From: Hymenobacter sp.
GTDB lineage: Bacteria; Bacteroidota; Bacteroidia; Cytophagales; Hymenobacteraceae
DNA length: 33,183 nucleotides
NCBI GenBank assembly: GCA_025354605.1
Contig: JANXMN010000094.1
Coordinates: 1 to 33,183 of the forward strand
Reading direction: 5' to 3'
Shown in pieces: positions 7,548-16,663 of this stretch. The notes below the pieces were generated by a model. The model saw nothing but the letters and a program-made list of their open reading frames with translations. It was not told the DNA's origin and did not search any database. Numbering within the stretch: position 1 is the first letter of the stretch; each line of letters opens with the position of its first letter. Position numbers and translations under genes: made by a program.

Positions 7548-9086
7548 TCACGCCCGGGCGGCGAATTGTAGCGGGTTCACCTCCAGCAGCTGGCGCAGCT
7601 TGGCGAACTGGGTTTCGGTGGTGGCCTTCATCCAGGCCTGCGGGTTCAGGGCGTAGGCTTCCTGCAGCACGGCGTTGGCCAGGCCCTCATCGTCCATGCC
7701 CAGCAGGGCTTCGGCTTTGGTGGCGAGCATCCAGTAGCGTTTGGCGGCCAGGTCCTGGCGGGCTTCCGGGCTGGGGGCGTTGGTTGGCCCGGCCGCCGGC
7801 GCGTGGGTGGCCAGCCATTGGTTGCAGATGTCGACCACTTCCTGCCGCACCCGTTTGGCCTGCACGAAATCGGCAATGGCTTCGGCGGAGCTCAGCATCT
7901 CAGCGGCCCGCACGTTCAGCATGTAGGCGAAATTGATGCCGTTGTACTCGTCGTTTTTGAGGTAGAAACCGCGCTCATAGGCTCGGATAGACTCGTCCAG
8001 GGCCGGCCAGGCCTCCGGGGCGACCGGGTTGGGGCCCGCCGTGCGCTTGGCCAGCTCCCAGACGCGCTTGTGAATGGCTCCCCACAGGCCCAGCGTTTCG
8101 GTATCGTTGGAGGTGGCCGGGTTCTGGGAAGCCAGCAGGGCGCGGGCGGCCAGCAGCGGGGCCGCCGCGTCGGGGGCGGCCGCTTTGTAGGTGGCCAGGG
8201 CCAGGCGCTGCAGGATGTAGGGGTCTTCCTGCATCTCCTGGGTGGGGGCAACGGACGCCGCGGCGCGCTGGCGCTGGCGGGCCTGCCGCTGGCGGTTGCG
8301 CACCACTTCGAGCAGGTCGCGGGCGGCCTCCCAGTCACCGCTGCCCTGGGCATCGTCTACTTCAGCCATCAAGGCGCTGTACGTCATGTCGGGGGCGGCG
8401 GGGGCCGGCGCTGCCTCGGGCATGGGGCTGGGTGCCGCGGCGGGAGGGGCCACGCCCATGCCTGGCATGTCACCGGCCTCCTGCTCCGCCGGGGCCTCGG
8501 GCACGGCGGCGGCCAGCTCTTCGGCCTGGGCCTGGGCTGCCTGTTGAATGGCCTTCAGCACGGGGGGCACCAGGCCCTGCAGGAAGGTGTATACCGGGCT
8601 GTCGTTGCTGATGGGGTTCTGGGCCACAATTTCCTTGATGGCATCGCGCAGCATGTTCTGGAAGCGCAGGGCCTCGTCGTAGTCGATGGAATCGCCGAGG
8701 TGGTGGTACTGCCGCACGGCCACGTGGTTGATGTCGAAAGGAAAGGTTTTGATGCCGTCTTCCGACACGATGATGGTGGTGGAAGGCCGCAGCGCGTGCC
8801 GGATGCCCAGCTCGTAAAACGCGTTTTTGTTGGAAGTCGACAGGTCGGCCACCACCACGTCGGCCTGCAGCAGCTGCTCGTACATGGGCACGTCAATCAG
8901 GCCCGAATGCACGATTTCGTCGGCCCGGATGCACTTCAGGCCGGCGGCTTCCACGGCCGGCTTGATGAGGCTGCGGTACGACTTGTCGAGGTCGAGAATG
9001 CGGCCGGTTTCGAAATCGGTTTTCTTGCCGAAACCCATGACGACGAAGCAGGTTTTTTGCCGGGGGGCAGCATCGGGAGCAGACAT
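7548..9086 (-). CDS. DRHyd-like N-terminal domain + TPR-S (MAP3K TRAFs-binding-like) scaffold protein
   Basis: N-term CFVVMGFGKKTDFETGRILDLDKSYRSLIKPAVEAAGLKCIRADEIVHSG...MYEQLLQADVVVADLSTSNKNAFYELGIRHALRPSTTIIV. C-term DTETLGLWGAIHKRVWE...IRAYERGFYLKNDEYNGINFAYML...YWMLATKAEALLGM...W, matching the remembered pattern of ASK1-type TPR scaffolds. Confidence 0.82.
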   Translation of the reverse strand: MSAPDAAPRQKTCFVVMGFGKKTDFETGRILDLDKSYRSLIKPAVEAAGLKCIRADEIVHSGLIDVPMYEQLLQADVVVADLSTSNKNAFYELGIRHALRPSTTIIVSEDGIKTFPFDINHVAVRQYHHLGDSIDYDEALRFQNMLRDAIKEIVAQNPISNDSPVYTFLQGLVPPVLKAIQQAAQAQAEELAAAVPEAPAEQEAGDMPGMGVAPPAAAPSPMPEAAPAPAAPDMTYSALMAEVDDAQGSGDWEAARDLLEVVRNRQRQARQRQRAAASVAPTQEMQEDPYILQRLALATYKAAAPDAAAPLLAARALLASQNPATSNDTETLGLWGAIHKRVWELAKRTAGPNPVAPEAWPALDESIRAYERGFYLKNDEYNGINFAYMLNVRAAEMLSSAEAIADFVQAKRVRQEVVDICNQWLATHAPAAGPTNAPSPEARQDLAAKRYWMLATKAEALLGMDDEGLANAVLQEAYALNPQAWMKATTETQFAKLRQLLEVNPLQFAARA

Positions 9087-9142
9087 AATCGCAGAGAATA
9101 GAAAGTGAGCAACAACGTGGCGGGCGGGGCTGCGGTCCCGCC

Positions 9143-10282
9143 TCAGTTCAGGAAGCCGGCGAAATGCGCGAGGTCAACTTCTTTGGCCACGGCCTGGCCC
9201 ACGGCCTGCAGCTGGCTGATGTAGTCGACGGAGTCCATCTGCTGCACGTTTTCGGGCTTGATTTGGGGCAGACCCAGCTGGTTGAGCCCGGCGCGCGAGA
9301 GGTCGGCGTTATAGCGCAGGTAGGTGAAGAACTTCTGCTCGATGGAGCCGGGGCCGATGTCGCCTTTCAGGTCCCTTACCTCGGCGTCGATTTCGGCCCC
9401 GTGCAGGCAGCGGCCGAATACCCGGCACAGGAGGTCCTGCTCGTTGGAGGCCCCGTACATCAGGGCCGAGGGAATGGAGCTGGCATTGTAGAGCAGGTTC
9501 ATCTGCTCGGGGGCTAGGTTGGCGTTGGCGCTGGCCGCCGCGCCCGTGCCCACCGACACGAGCAGGAGCTTGTCGGCCTCGGTGGGCCAGCGCAGCTTGT
9601 AGGGGCTGATGGTGGCCATGAGGAAGAGTTGGAAAGCGGGATTGTTGTACATGGTCACCCCGCCGTCGACGAACACAAACTCCTCCTCGCCCACCGCCAC
9701 CACTTCGGGCGGAAAGTAGGTAGGGGCCGCCGTGCTGGCGCGCACCAGCTGCCAGAGGGGCAGGTTCAGGTTGCAGCCCTTAAAGGCGGGGTCGTTGAAG
9801 GCAGCCGCCGGGTTGTTCGACAGCGGCCAGGGCGAGTCGGTGGTGGCGTTGCGCAGAATCAGGAGCAGCAGGGTTTTTAGGGCTTTGGTGCCCAGGGTGG
9901 CCTGCTGCTCGCCGCTCTGCTGCCGAATCACCTCCTGGAGCTTGCCGGCCAGCTGCTCGTCGTTGTACTTGTTGCGCAGGTAGCGCTTCAGCAGGTTGGC
10001 TTTGTCGAACATGGCCGGCCCGCTGGCCAGGTAAAATGCGCGAATGTCGGCCACGCGCATGCCCAGGCTCAGGCAGGTAGCAATGATGGCCCCGGTGCTG
10101 GTGCCGGCAATGTAGTCGAAGTAGTTGGCCAGCACAAAGCCGGGGCCGGCCTGCAGGCGCTCGCCGAGGCTGCGCTCGAGCTCGGCCAGCACTTCGAGGG
10201 TAATGGTGCCGCGGATGCCGCCGCCGTCGAGGGCCAGGAGGCGGCGGGTGTTGCCGGTGGGGTCTTTTGCTGCAATTGTCAT
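9143..10282 (-). CDS. patatin-like phospholipase
   Basis: ALDGGGIRG oxyanion motif, GTSTG nucleophile elbow, DGGVTMYNNP catalytic Asp motif. Likely start ATG at 10282 (ORF extends to 10333). Confidence 0.93.
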   Translation of the reverse strand: MTIAAKDPTGNTRRLLALDGGGIRGTITLEVLAELERSLGERLQAGPGFVLANYFDYIAGTSTGAIIATCLSLGMRVADIRAFYLASGPAMFDKANLLKRYLRNKYNDEQLAGKLQEVIRQQSGEQQATLGTKALKTLLLLILRNATTDSPWPLSNNPAAAFNDPAFKGCNLNLPLWQLVRASTAAPTYFPPEVVAVGEEEFVFVDGGVTMYNNPAFQLFLMATISPYKLRWPTEADKLLLVSVGTGAAASANANLAPEQMNLLYNASSIPSALMYGASNEQDLLCRVFGRCLHGAEIDAEVRDLKGDIGPGSIEQKFFTYLRYNADLSRAGLNQLGLPQIKPENVQQMDSVDYISQLQAVGQAVAKEVDLAHFAGFLN

Positions 10283-10423
10283 GAGAGGGGTAGGGAAGTG
10301 GAAAATGAAAAATGCGGCTCCGGTGCCGGGCACCTGGAAAACGGGACTGTTTCGCTGGTGAAGTAAGCGGTTTTAATTAGTAAAGAACAATATTCATAAA
10401 TAAAATAATAAATAAGCGCGGCT

Positions 10424-13400
10424 TCAGCGGGCGGGGCCGTCGTAGTCGGAGGGCAGGGTGAGTTCGGCTTCGTCGTATTCGCGCCAGCCGTCGGCGGGCC
10501 GGTGGGTGGTGCGGTGGGCAATGCCGAGCAGAATGTAGTTGTAGTCAATCTGCCGGAAGCGGGCCGACTCGTAGGGCGGAATCTGCTCGAGGGCCTCGCC
10601 GGGCCGGCCCGCCAGGCTGTAGCCCTTGCAGGCGGCGTACAGGCTGTTGGCCACGTTCACCTCGGGCGTGTTTATCTCGCCGCTCAGGTTGGTGGCGGCC
10701 CGGCGCGCATCGCGCAGGTAGAGCCAGTACATCCAGTCGAAATTGGGCGAGTGCCAGTAGTAGAGCGGGATAACACTGCCGGCCACGGCCTGCTGCCGGT
10801 CCACCGGAATAGCCCCAAAAAGCGGCAGCTCCATCACCCGGGTATGGGCGAGGTAATAGATGAGGAAAAAATTGTGCAGCAGCTCGGTCGTGGCCGGGCG
10901 CTGGTTGTTGGTGAGCATGGCTTGCTCCGCTGCCCGGATTTTGATGATGGTGCGCATGGGCTCGGCCAGCGAATCGGCCAGGCTGAAGGCTTCCGGCACG
11001 CGGCCGACGTGGGCCACGGCGGACGCCAGGTCGAAGAGGGCCATTTCGATGGGGAGCTGGTAGCGCGAGCCTTTGGGGAACACCCGCACCTGCCCGGCCA
11101 GCCGGCGCGTGCGGGCGCTGTCCTGCAGCAGCCGGGGGCTGCGCATCGTCAGCTGGAGCTGCAGCAGGCTGTGGCTCAGCTCTTGCCGGCTGCGGTTGGC
11201 GAAGAAATTCGTGTGGGCGATTTTGCTTATCCAGGCCAGGTTGGGCAGGTATTGCTCGGAGCGGGCCAGGGCCTCGGCAAACAGCGAGTGGGTGCGCACA
11301 TTGGAAAACCGGTCGGGGAAAGCCGCTTCCACGAAGGCCACGCTGTCGAGCATTTCTACCACGGGCATGTTGGGCCGCCGGCTGGAGGCTTCGTGGTCGA
11401 ACGAGTAGTCGAAAAAGGCATCGAACGAGCAGGTGTAGTACCCTTCGAAAGCCATGGTTTTCGGGCGCGTCGGCAGCCGCAGAAACGTAATCGGGTCCTG
11501 CGGACCGAGGCTGGCGCGGGTGGTGCCCGTCACGGGCGGGAGCTGCTGGGGCAGCCCCAGGTTCCACTGCAGGGTGTTGATGAGGTAGGGGTTGCGGCGG
11601 AGCTGGGGCCGGTGGGTGGCGGGGTTGCGGCGCAGCTGGGCCTGCAGCAGCTCCAAGTCCTGGCCGAATGCCTGAAACGACTTTAGCGCAGCTTGGGGCT
11701 GGTGCTTGATTTCGGCCTGGTACACCCCGTGCAGCTTGGCCAGAAAGGCCTGCAGGAAAAACCGGTTGCGCGTGTCGTAGTAGCCCTCGGGCACCGAGTT
11801 GGCCAGGTCGTGCTCCTCGCTTTCGATGAAAATGGTTTCGTTTTTGGCCACGTCGTCGACCGACTCCAGCAGGGCGGTCCAGGCTTTGTCGCGGGTGGCG
11901 AGGGGCAGCGAGAAGCTCACGCGGTCGAGGTTCAGGTAGCCAGGGTTGAAGCCTTCGATGTGGGGCAGGGCCTGCTTGTTGAGGCTCTGCCCGTCGTCGC
12001 CGGGGCTCACGTCGAACACGTCGGGCGAAGGCTGGGTGCTGAGCAGGCCGTACACCGTAGCGGCATACATCTCGTTGAACGAAAAGCCCCCCACCTGCGC
12101 GCAGGTATCGAGCAGGCCGCGCGTGTTTTTTGGGGTCAGCAGCTCGTATTTCACCAGGTAGGGCAGCAGAGCCAGGCCGCTGTTCACGTCGGTGGTGAGG
12201 TCGGCCCGCCGCCGCATCACGTCCAGGCACTGGCGCATGGCGGCGGGCTGGCGCAGGGCCGCATTCAAAATGGCCCCCATCAGGTAGCCGCCGCTGTGGG
12301 TGGTGGTGCCCGAGCGATAGTTGAGCTGCGGGCTCGACGGAAAAAACCGGTTGAAGCAGGCAGTATCCGGCCCGAAGGGGGTGAGGCGCTTCAGAAAATC
12401 CAGCTCGGCCGGCTGGTCGGTGCCCTGGCCCAGCAGCACGTGCAGGCAAAAGGCAAAATCGACGGGGTTGGGGGCCAGCTTCGCCGTGTCGAGCAGCTCG
12501 TCGCGGGCGTACTCGCGCAGCTGCCGCAGCAGCACCCGCCGGGTACGCGCGAAGGTGCGCCGTAAGGCCGGCGGGCCGGGGCGCAACGTGTCGTAGCTGA
12601 GGTAGTAGGAGTAGGCCATCACGGCCCGGGCCGTGAGCACGGCCTGCCGCCGGAAAGCGGGTATCGGGATGGCGACGCGGCCGTTGGCGACTTCCAACCG
12701 CCGCCGCAGGTCGTTGAGAATGCGGGGCACGGCCGGGTTGGGGCACTCCACCGAATCGTAGTTCATGTTGTCGGCGCAGGCGTACATGGCCAACTCAATG
12801 TCGAGGGCCAGGGTGTCGTTGTGCAGACCATCGAGCATGCGTGGAAAGGCGTAGTCGGCGGCCGGGTGGCCGCCCAGCCAGGGGCGGTACACCACGTGTT
12901 GCAGGCGGTCGGTGCTGAGCAGGAAGCGGGCTTTGTCCTTCACCTCCACGTAGGGCGACTCCAGCATGCCGTCGTCGCGGGTGCACTCTTCGATAATCGA
13001 CCAGGCCACGTAGTCGCTCTGGCCGTGGCGCTGGTGCACGGCCCACCAGCCCACCCACCCGAGCAGCACCAGCACCAGGGCCCGAACCGCCAGCCCCTTC
13101 AGGCCAAACTTTTCGACCAGCAACGACACGGCCAGACGGCGGCGGCTGGCGGCCAGGAACCGGGTCAGCGTGTTGTTGCGCTCGGTGGCCTGCTGCTGCC
13201 GGGTCACCTCGTCGGGCTGCTCGGTGCCGTCGTTCAGGTACCAGGCCAGCCAGTTGGCCGCACCCTTCTTGCCGGTGTGCCACTGGGCAAAAAACGTGTA
13301 AAGGCCAATGGGCAGCAAGTAGCCCTTGCTTTCGTCGTTGGCCTGCCAGCGGCTGGCCTGCTCCACGAAGCTGTGCGCCACGCGCACATCGGTGGCTTCC

Positions 13401-14848
13401 AAACGGGCCCACTCGGCCAGGTGGTCCCAGTTCCGAATCAGGCTTTCGTGGGTGATGTCGAGCACGGCATCGGCGGGGAGCACGGCGTGCCCGTCGTCGT
13501 CGGCGGACAGAAAGGGCGACAGAAACGTGGTACCCTCGGCCCGAAACGGCCGCAGCACGCGGCACACCACCGGCCAGGGTAGCGCCGGGTCGTTGATAAT
13601 AGCGGTAATCTGCGCGCCGGTGAGGCGGTTGCGCACCACGCGCTGGCCATCGGTGCGCGTGAGCACCCGGAACGTCTGCTCGATAACGCGCTGGGCCGTG
13701 CCGGGCGGCAGGGGCGGCGCGAAGTCGTGGTTGTACCGCTCGTGGGCTTCGTGGTACAGCTGGTTGGCGTGGGCATCGAGCACGTTGCGCAGCGCCGGCC
13801 GGCCCAGCAAAAACGCCTGCTGCCAGTCGGGGAGCGTGGCGCGCCACGCCGCAAACCGGGCCTGGTCGGTGGCGGGCAGCTCGTCGGCCAGGCCGCCCAC
13901 CATGGCGTAGTGCAGCAGGTCCATCTCCTCGCGGCCCTGGTCGGCGGCCAGCCAGATGCGGCGCAGCGCGTGCTGAAGCACCGGCAGCTGGTCCTGGCCG
14001 TGGCCGATGTCGTAGAGCAGGCGCTGCACCAGCCGCTCGCTGATGCGGTTGCCGCTGAGCACGGCCGGCTCGCGAATCACCTCCTCGAACTCGTGGCGCA
14101 GCAGCCGGGGCACGAAGTACTGGCTGCGGCCCACCTGCTCAATCAGCCCCCGGAACTCGGCGCACTGCCCCACGAAATCGGAGCGCATGGTGCACACGAT
14201 GTAGATGGGCAGGCCCTGGGCCTGGGCCAGCCGGGTGGTTTCGAGCAGCAGGTTCACCACGGCCTGGGCGGCGGGGTTGGGCGCGCCGTCGTGGTAGTTC
14301 TCGGCATTGGTGAAGAACTCCTCGAACTGGTCGACCACCAGCAGCAGGTTGGCGGCCTGGCGCTGCTGCCGGCGCTGCTCGTCGGGGCTGAGGCCCTCGG
14401 GCAGCACCTCGGGCGGGCACAGCGACGAAGTTTGGTAGAGTTGCACCAGGGCCGAGAAGCCCTGCTCCAGCGCGGTTTCGACCGAGCGGGCGCTGGGCAG
14501 GCGCAGGGCTTTGGTCAGGGCCCGGGCCAGGTTGCGCAGGGGCTCGCGCTCGGGGCGAAAGTCGGCCACCACCCAGCTGCTGTGGCGCGCCCGCACAAAG
14601 CCGGCGCGTACCTCGGGCAGCATGCCGGCAAACACCAGCGACGACTTGCCGTCGCCGGAAGCTCCGGTCACCATCACGAAGTGCTGCTCGGCCAGCAGGG
14701 CCAGGCAGCGGGCCACGTGGGTTTCGCGGCCCCGGAAATAAATGGCCTCTTCTTCGGTGAAGGTGCGCAGCCCGGTGTAGGGGCAAATGGGCTCGTCGGC
14801 CCCGAACAGCGCGGCGGTGGTAGCCGGCGTGGTAGCAGCGTCAGCCAT
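10424..14848 (-). CDS. STAND NTPase (nSTAND1-like), central TM segment, large helical/TPR-like C-terminus
   Basis: CPYTGLRTFTEEEAIYFRGRE entry motif, Walker A GASGDGKSS, Walker B LLLVVDQFEEFF, hydrophobic segment GLAVRALVLVLLGWVGWWAV at about aa 585-605, 1474 aa. Confidence 0.88.
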   Translation of the reverse strand: MADAATTPATTAALFGADEPICPYTGLRTFTEEEAIYFRGRETHVARCLALLAEQHFVMVTGASGDGKSSLVFAGMLPEVRAGFVRARHSSWVVADFRPEREPLRNLARALTKALRLPSARSVETALEQGFSALVQLYQTSSLCPPEVLPEGLSPDEQRRQQRQAANLLLVVDQFEEFFTNAENYHDGAPNPAAQAVVNLLLETTRLAQAQGLPIYIVCTMRSDFVGQCAEFRGLIEQVGRSQYFVPRLLRHEFEEVIREPAVLSGNRISERLVQRLLYDIGHGQDQLPVLQHALRRIWLAADQGREEMDLLHYAMVGGLADELPATDQARFAAWRATLPDWQQAFLLGRPALRNVLDAHANQLYHEAHERYNHDFAPPLPPGTAQRVIEQTFRVLTRTDGQRVVRNRLTGAQITAIINDPALPWPVVCRVLRPFRAEGTTFLSPFLSADDDGHAVLPADAVLDITHESLIRNWDHLAEWARLEATDVRVAHSFVEQASRWQANDESKGYLLPIGLYTFFAQWHTGKKGAANWLAWYLNDGTEQPDEVTRQQQATERNNTLTRFLAASRRRLAVSLLVEKFGLKGLAVRALVLVLLGWVGWWAVHQRHGQSDYVAWSIIEECTRDDGMLESPYVEVKDKARFLLSTDRLQHVVYRPWLGGHPAADYAFPRMLDGLHNDTLALDIELAMYACADNMNYDSVECPNPAVPRILNDLRRRLEVANGRVAIPIPAFRRQAVLTARAVMAYSYYLSYDTLRPGPPALRRTFARTRRVLLRQLREYARDELLDTAKLAPNPVDFAFCLHVLLGQGTDQPAELDFLKRLTPFGPDTACFNRFFPSSPQLNYRSGTTTHSGGYLMGAILNAALRQPAAMRQCLDVMRRRADLTTDVNSGLALLPYLVKYELLTPKNTRGLLDTCAQVGGFSFNEMYAATVYGLLSTQPSPDVFDVSPGDDGQSLNKQALPHIEGFNPGYLNLDRVSFSLPLATRDKAWTALLESVDDVAKNETIFIESEEHDLANSVPEGYYDTRNRFFLQAFLAKLHGVYQAEIKHQPQAALKSFQAFGQDLELLQAQLRRNPATHRPQLRRNPYLINTLQWNLGLPQQLPPVTGTTRASLGPQDPITFLRLPTRPKTMAFEGYYTCSFDAFFDYSFDHEASSRRPNMPVVEMLDSVAFVEAAFPDRFSNVRTHSLFAEALARSEQYLPNLAWISKIAHTNFFANRSRQELSHSLLQLQLTMRSPRLLQDSARTRRLAGQVRVFPKGSRYQLPIEMALFDLASAVAHVGRVPEAFSLADSLAEPMRTIIKIRAAEQAMLTNNQRPATTELLHNFFLIYYLAHTRVMELPLFGAIPVDRQQAVAGSVIPLYYWHSPNFDWMYWLYLRDARRAATNLSGEINTPEVNVANSLYAACKGYSLAGRPGEALEQIPPYESARFRQIDYNYILLGIAHRTTHRPADGWREYDEAELTLPSDYDGPAR

Positions 14849-14851
14849 GAC

Positions 14852-16546
14852 TCAGGAAGGATTGGTGATTTGCTGGAACACGCGCCGCACTTCCTCGCTC
14901 ACGCCCAGGTGCGGCTCGATGCGTGAGATGACCTTCGGGGCCTTGAAGCCTTGCATGCGGTTGTCCTCGGGGTCGTCTTCGCCCACGAACAGGATGGGCG
15001 TAGTCGAGCTGGCCCCGCCCACCAGCCGCCACACCTGCTTCACAAACGGCAGGGCCCAGTCGGCGCTGTGCTTGAAGTACACCACGGCCAGCTTGCTGCG
15101 CGGAATGGTGCGCACGGTAATGTCCTTGTACCGGTCGTCGCTGTCGGGCTTGACGGTGAGAATTTCGAGCGGGAATTCCGTGCTCAGCCGGTCGGTGATG
15201 GCATTGGCTTCCTCGCTGTCGAGGTTGTTGAAAATAAAGAAAATATCGTTTTCCTTGTCCGGGCTCACCGGTGGGGCCGGGGCCTGCTCAAGGGTGCTGC
15301 GCACGTCGGCGGCCAGCTGCAGGGCGCTGGGCGAATTGGTGAACACGCACTGCGCCGTCAGCTCATTGCGAATGGCATTGACGAACGCCTGCTGGTCGGG
15401 GTCGATGGGCTGGGTTTCGTCGGGGCGGTACCACACAAACTGCCGGAACGCCGGCCGGCCGGCCGCCTGTCGGCGGGCCTCCTGGTAGGCATACATCGGC
15501 AGCGAGCAGCTGGCCTCTTCCTCGAAGCGGCGGCCAAATTTGTTGCCCAGCAGGTGCAGGGCGCAATCCGCCGTCGCCAGCCCTTCCTGAATACGCCGCC
15601 GGAACTCGTCTTCATCGAGCGGGCAGTCGGTGTTGGGCACCACGCGCATGCCCGCCCGGGTGCAGGCCTGGGCCAGCTCCTCGCGCCGGGCCACCAGCTC
15701 TTTCGAGGCCCAGGGCAGAAAGGCCACCAGCCCGGCCGCTGGTGCGGCGCCGGCCGCCGGGCTGGTGGCCGCTGGCACCGGTGGGGCCGCCGCCGGAACC
15801 GGTGCCGGCGCGGTAGCCGGCGCAGGCGAAGCCGCCAACGGGGCAGGGAAAGCCTCAGTAGCCGGAGCTGCTGCCGGAGCCGGCGCGGCTAGCGCGGTTT
15901 CGGCAGCCGGAGCAACCGCCGCCGGGGCCGCCGTTGGCAGCGGCAGCTGCTGCATGGCCTCCAGCAGGTCCTTCACGGCATTGGCCACCAGGCTCAGCTT
16001 GTTGCGGTAGCGCGGGCCGCCGGCCGACGGGAACAAGTCGTCGTCTTTGGCCCGCAGGGGGCGGTTCACGCCCGCGTCGTCGTACACGAAATCGATGCTG
16101 CGCAGGGGAGAATTCAGCGTCTTCTCCAGCAACTGCTCGTCGGCGGGGTCGAGGTTGTGAATGCGGACGGGCAGCACCCGCGAGGAGACGTTGCGGCTCA
16201 GCAGGGTTTGCGTCAGGCCCAGGCGGTCGGCCTGGGCCTGCGCCAGAAAGGGCAGAAACTCGTGCTGCCACGAAAACCGCTCGGTATCGCAGTACGTCCG
16301 CGAAATCACTGGTATCAGAATCAGCGAGCGCAGGCGGTGGGCCAGGCTGGGGCCGACGAGGTGGTTGTCGCCCAGGCCGTCCTTGTGGTCCTTATCGAAG
16401 TAGATGCTGATGTTGCCCTTGATGTTGCCGGCCAGCTCCTCCTGCAGCAGCGTCACAAACTCGGTCACCCAGCCATCGGGCAGGTTGGCGTTGTGGCGGT
16501 AGCTGATGAAAATGTCGTACTCGAAATCGGGCAGCCGGGCGGGCAT
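14852..16546 (-). CDS. multi-TIR protein: N-terminal TIR plus two C-terminal TIR-like Rossmann domains
   Basis: Domain 1 YDIFISYRHN...SIYFDKDHKDGLGD...LIPVISRTYCDTERFSWQHEF (W-x-x-E). Ala/Pro-rich linker. Domain 2 LVAFLPWASKELVARREELAQACTRAGMRVVPNTDCPLDEDEFRRRIQEGLATADCALHLLGNKFG. Domain 3 NDIFFIFNNLDSEEANAITDRL...SKLAVVYFKHSADWALPFVKQVWRL. Confidence 0.85.
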   Translation of the reverse strand: MPARLPDFEYDIFISYRHNANLPDGWVTEFVTLLQEELAGNIKGNISIYFDKDHKDGLGDNHLVGPSLAHRLRSLILIPVISRTYCDTERFSWQHEFLPFLAQAQADRLGLTQTLLSRNVSSRVLPVRIHNLDPADEQLLEKTLNSPLRSIDFVYDDAGVNRPLRAKDDDLFPSAGGPRYRNKLSLVANAVKDLLEAMQQLPLPTAAPAAVAPAAETALAAPAPAAAPATEAFPAPLAASPAPATAPAPVPAAAPPVPAATSPAAGAAPAAGLVAFLPWASKELVARREELAQACTRAGMRVVPNTDCPLDEDEFRRRIQEGLATADCALHLLGNKFGRRFEEEASCSLPMYAYQEARRQAAGRPAFRQFVWYRPDETQPIDPDQQAFVNAIRNELTAQCVFTNSPSALQLAADVRSTLEQAPAPPVSPDKENDIFFIFNNLDSEEANAITDRLSTEFPLEILTVKPDSDDRYKDITVRTIPRSKLAVVYFKHSADWALPFVKQVWRLVGGASSTTPILFVGEDDPEDNRMQGFKAPKVISRIEPHLGVSEEVRRVFQQITNPS

Positions 16547-16626
16547 AAGGCGGGTAGCTTAAGGAAAGCAGCAGCAGCAGCGATAATGACCTTCCCAGAT
16601 GGAATGGCACTTTTTGCTGACCTGGC

Positions 16627-16663
16627 CGCAAGATAGCAGCAGCGGCCGTTGCCGCGCAACAAA
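16627..16663 (-). promoter_or_regulatory. candidate Bacteroidota-type promoter for the TIR-STAND operon
   Basis: Minus strand reads TTTGTTG-(N21)-TATCTTGC, resembling TTG-N19-21-TAnnTTTG with mismatches, about 80 nt upstream of the TIR ATG. Confidence 0.25.

Noticed and set aside
10502-14926. Several long ORFs overlapping the STAND gene (10502..11686 +, 10545..12746 -, 12795..13847 -, 13727..14926 +)
   Set aside because: Arg/Pro/Ala- or Gly/His/Val-rich shadow frames with no domain signal. The 1474-aa frame has Walker motifs.
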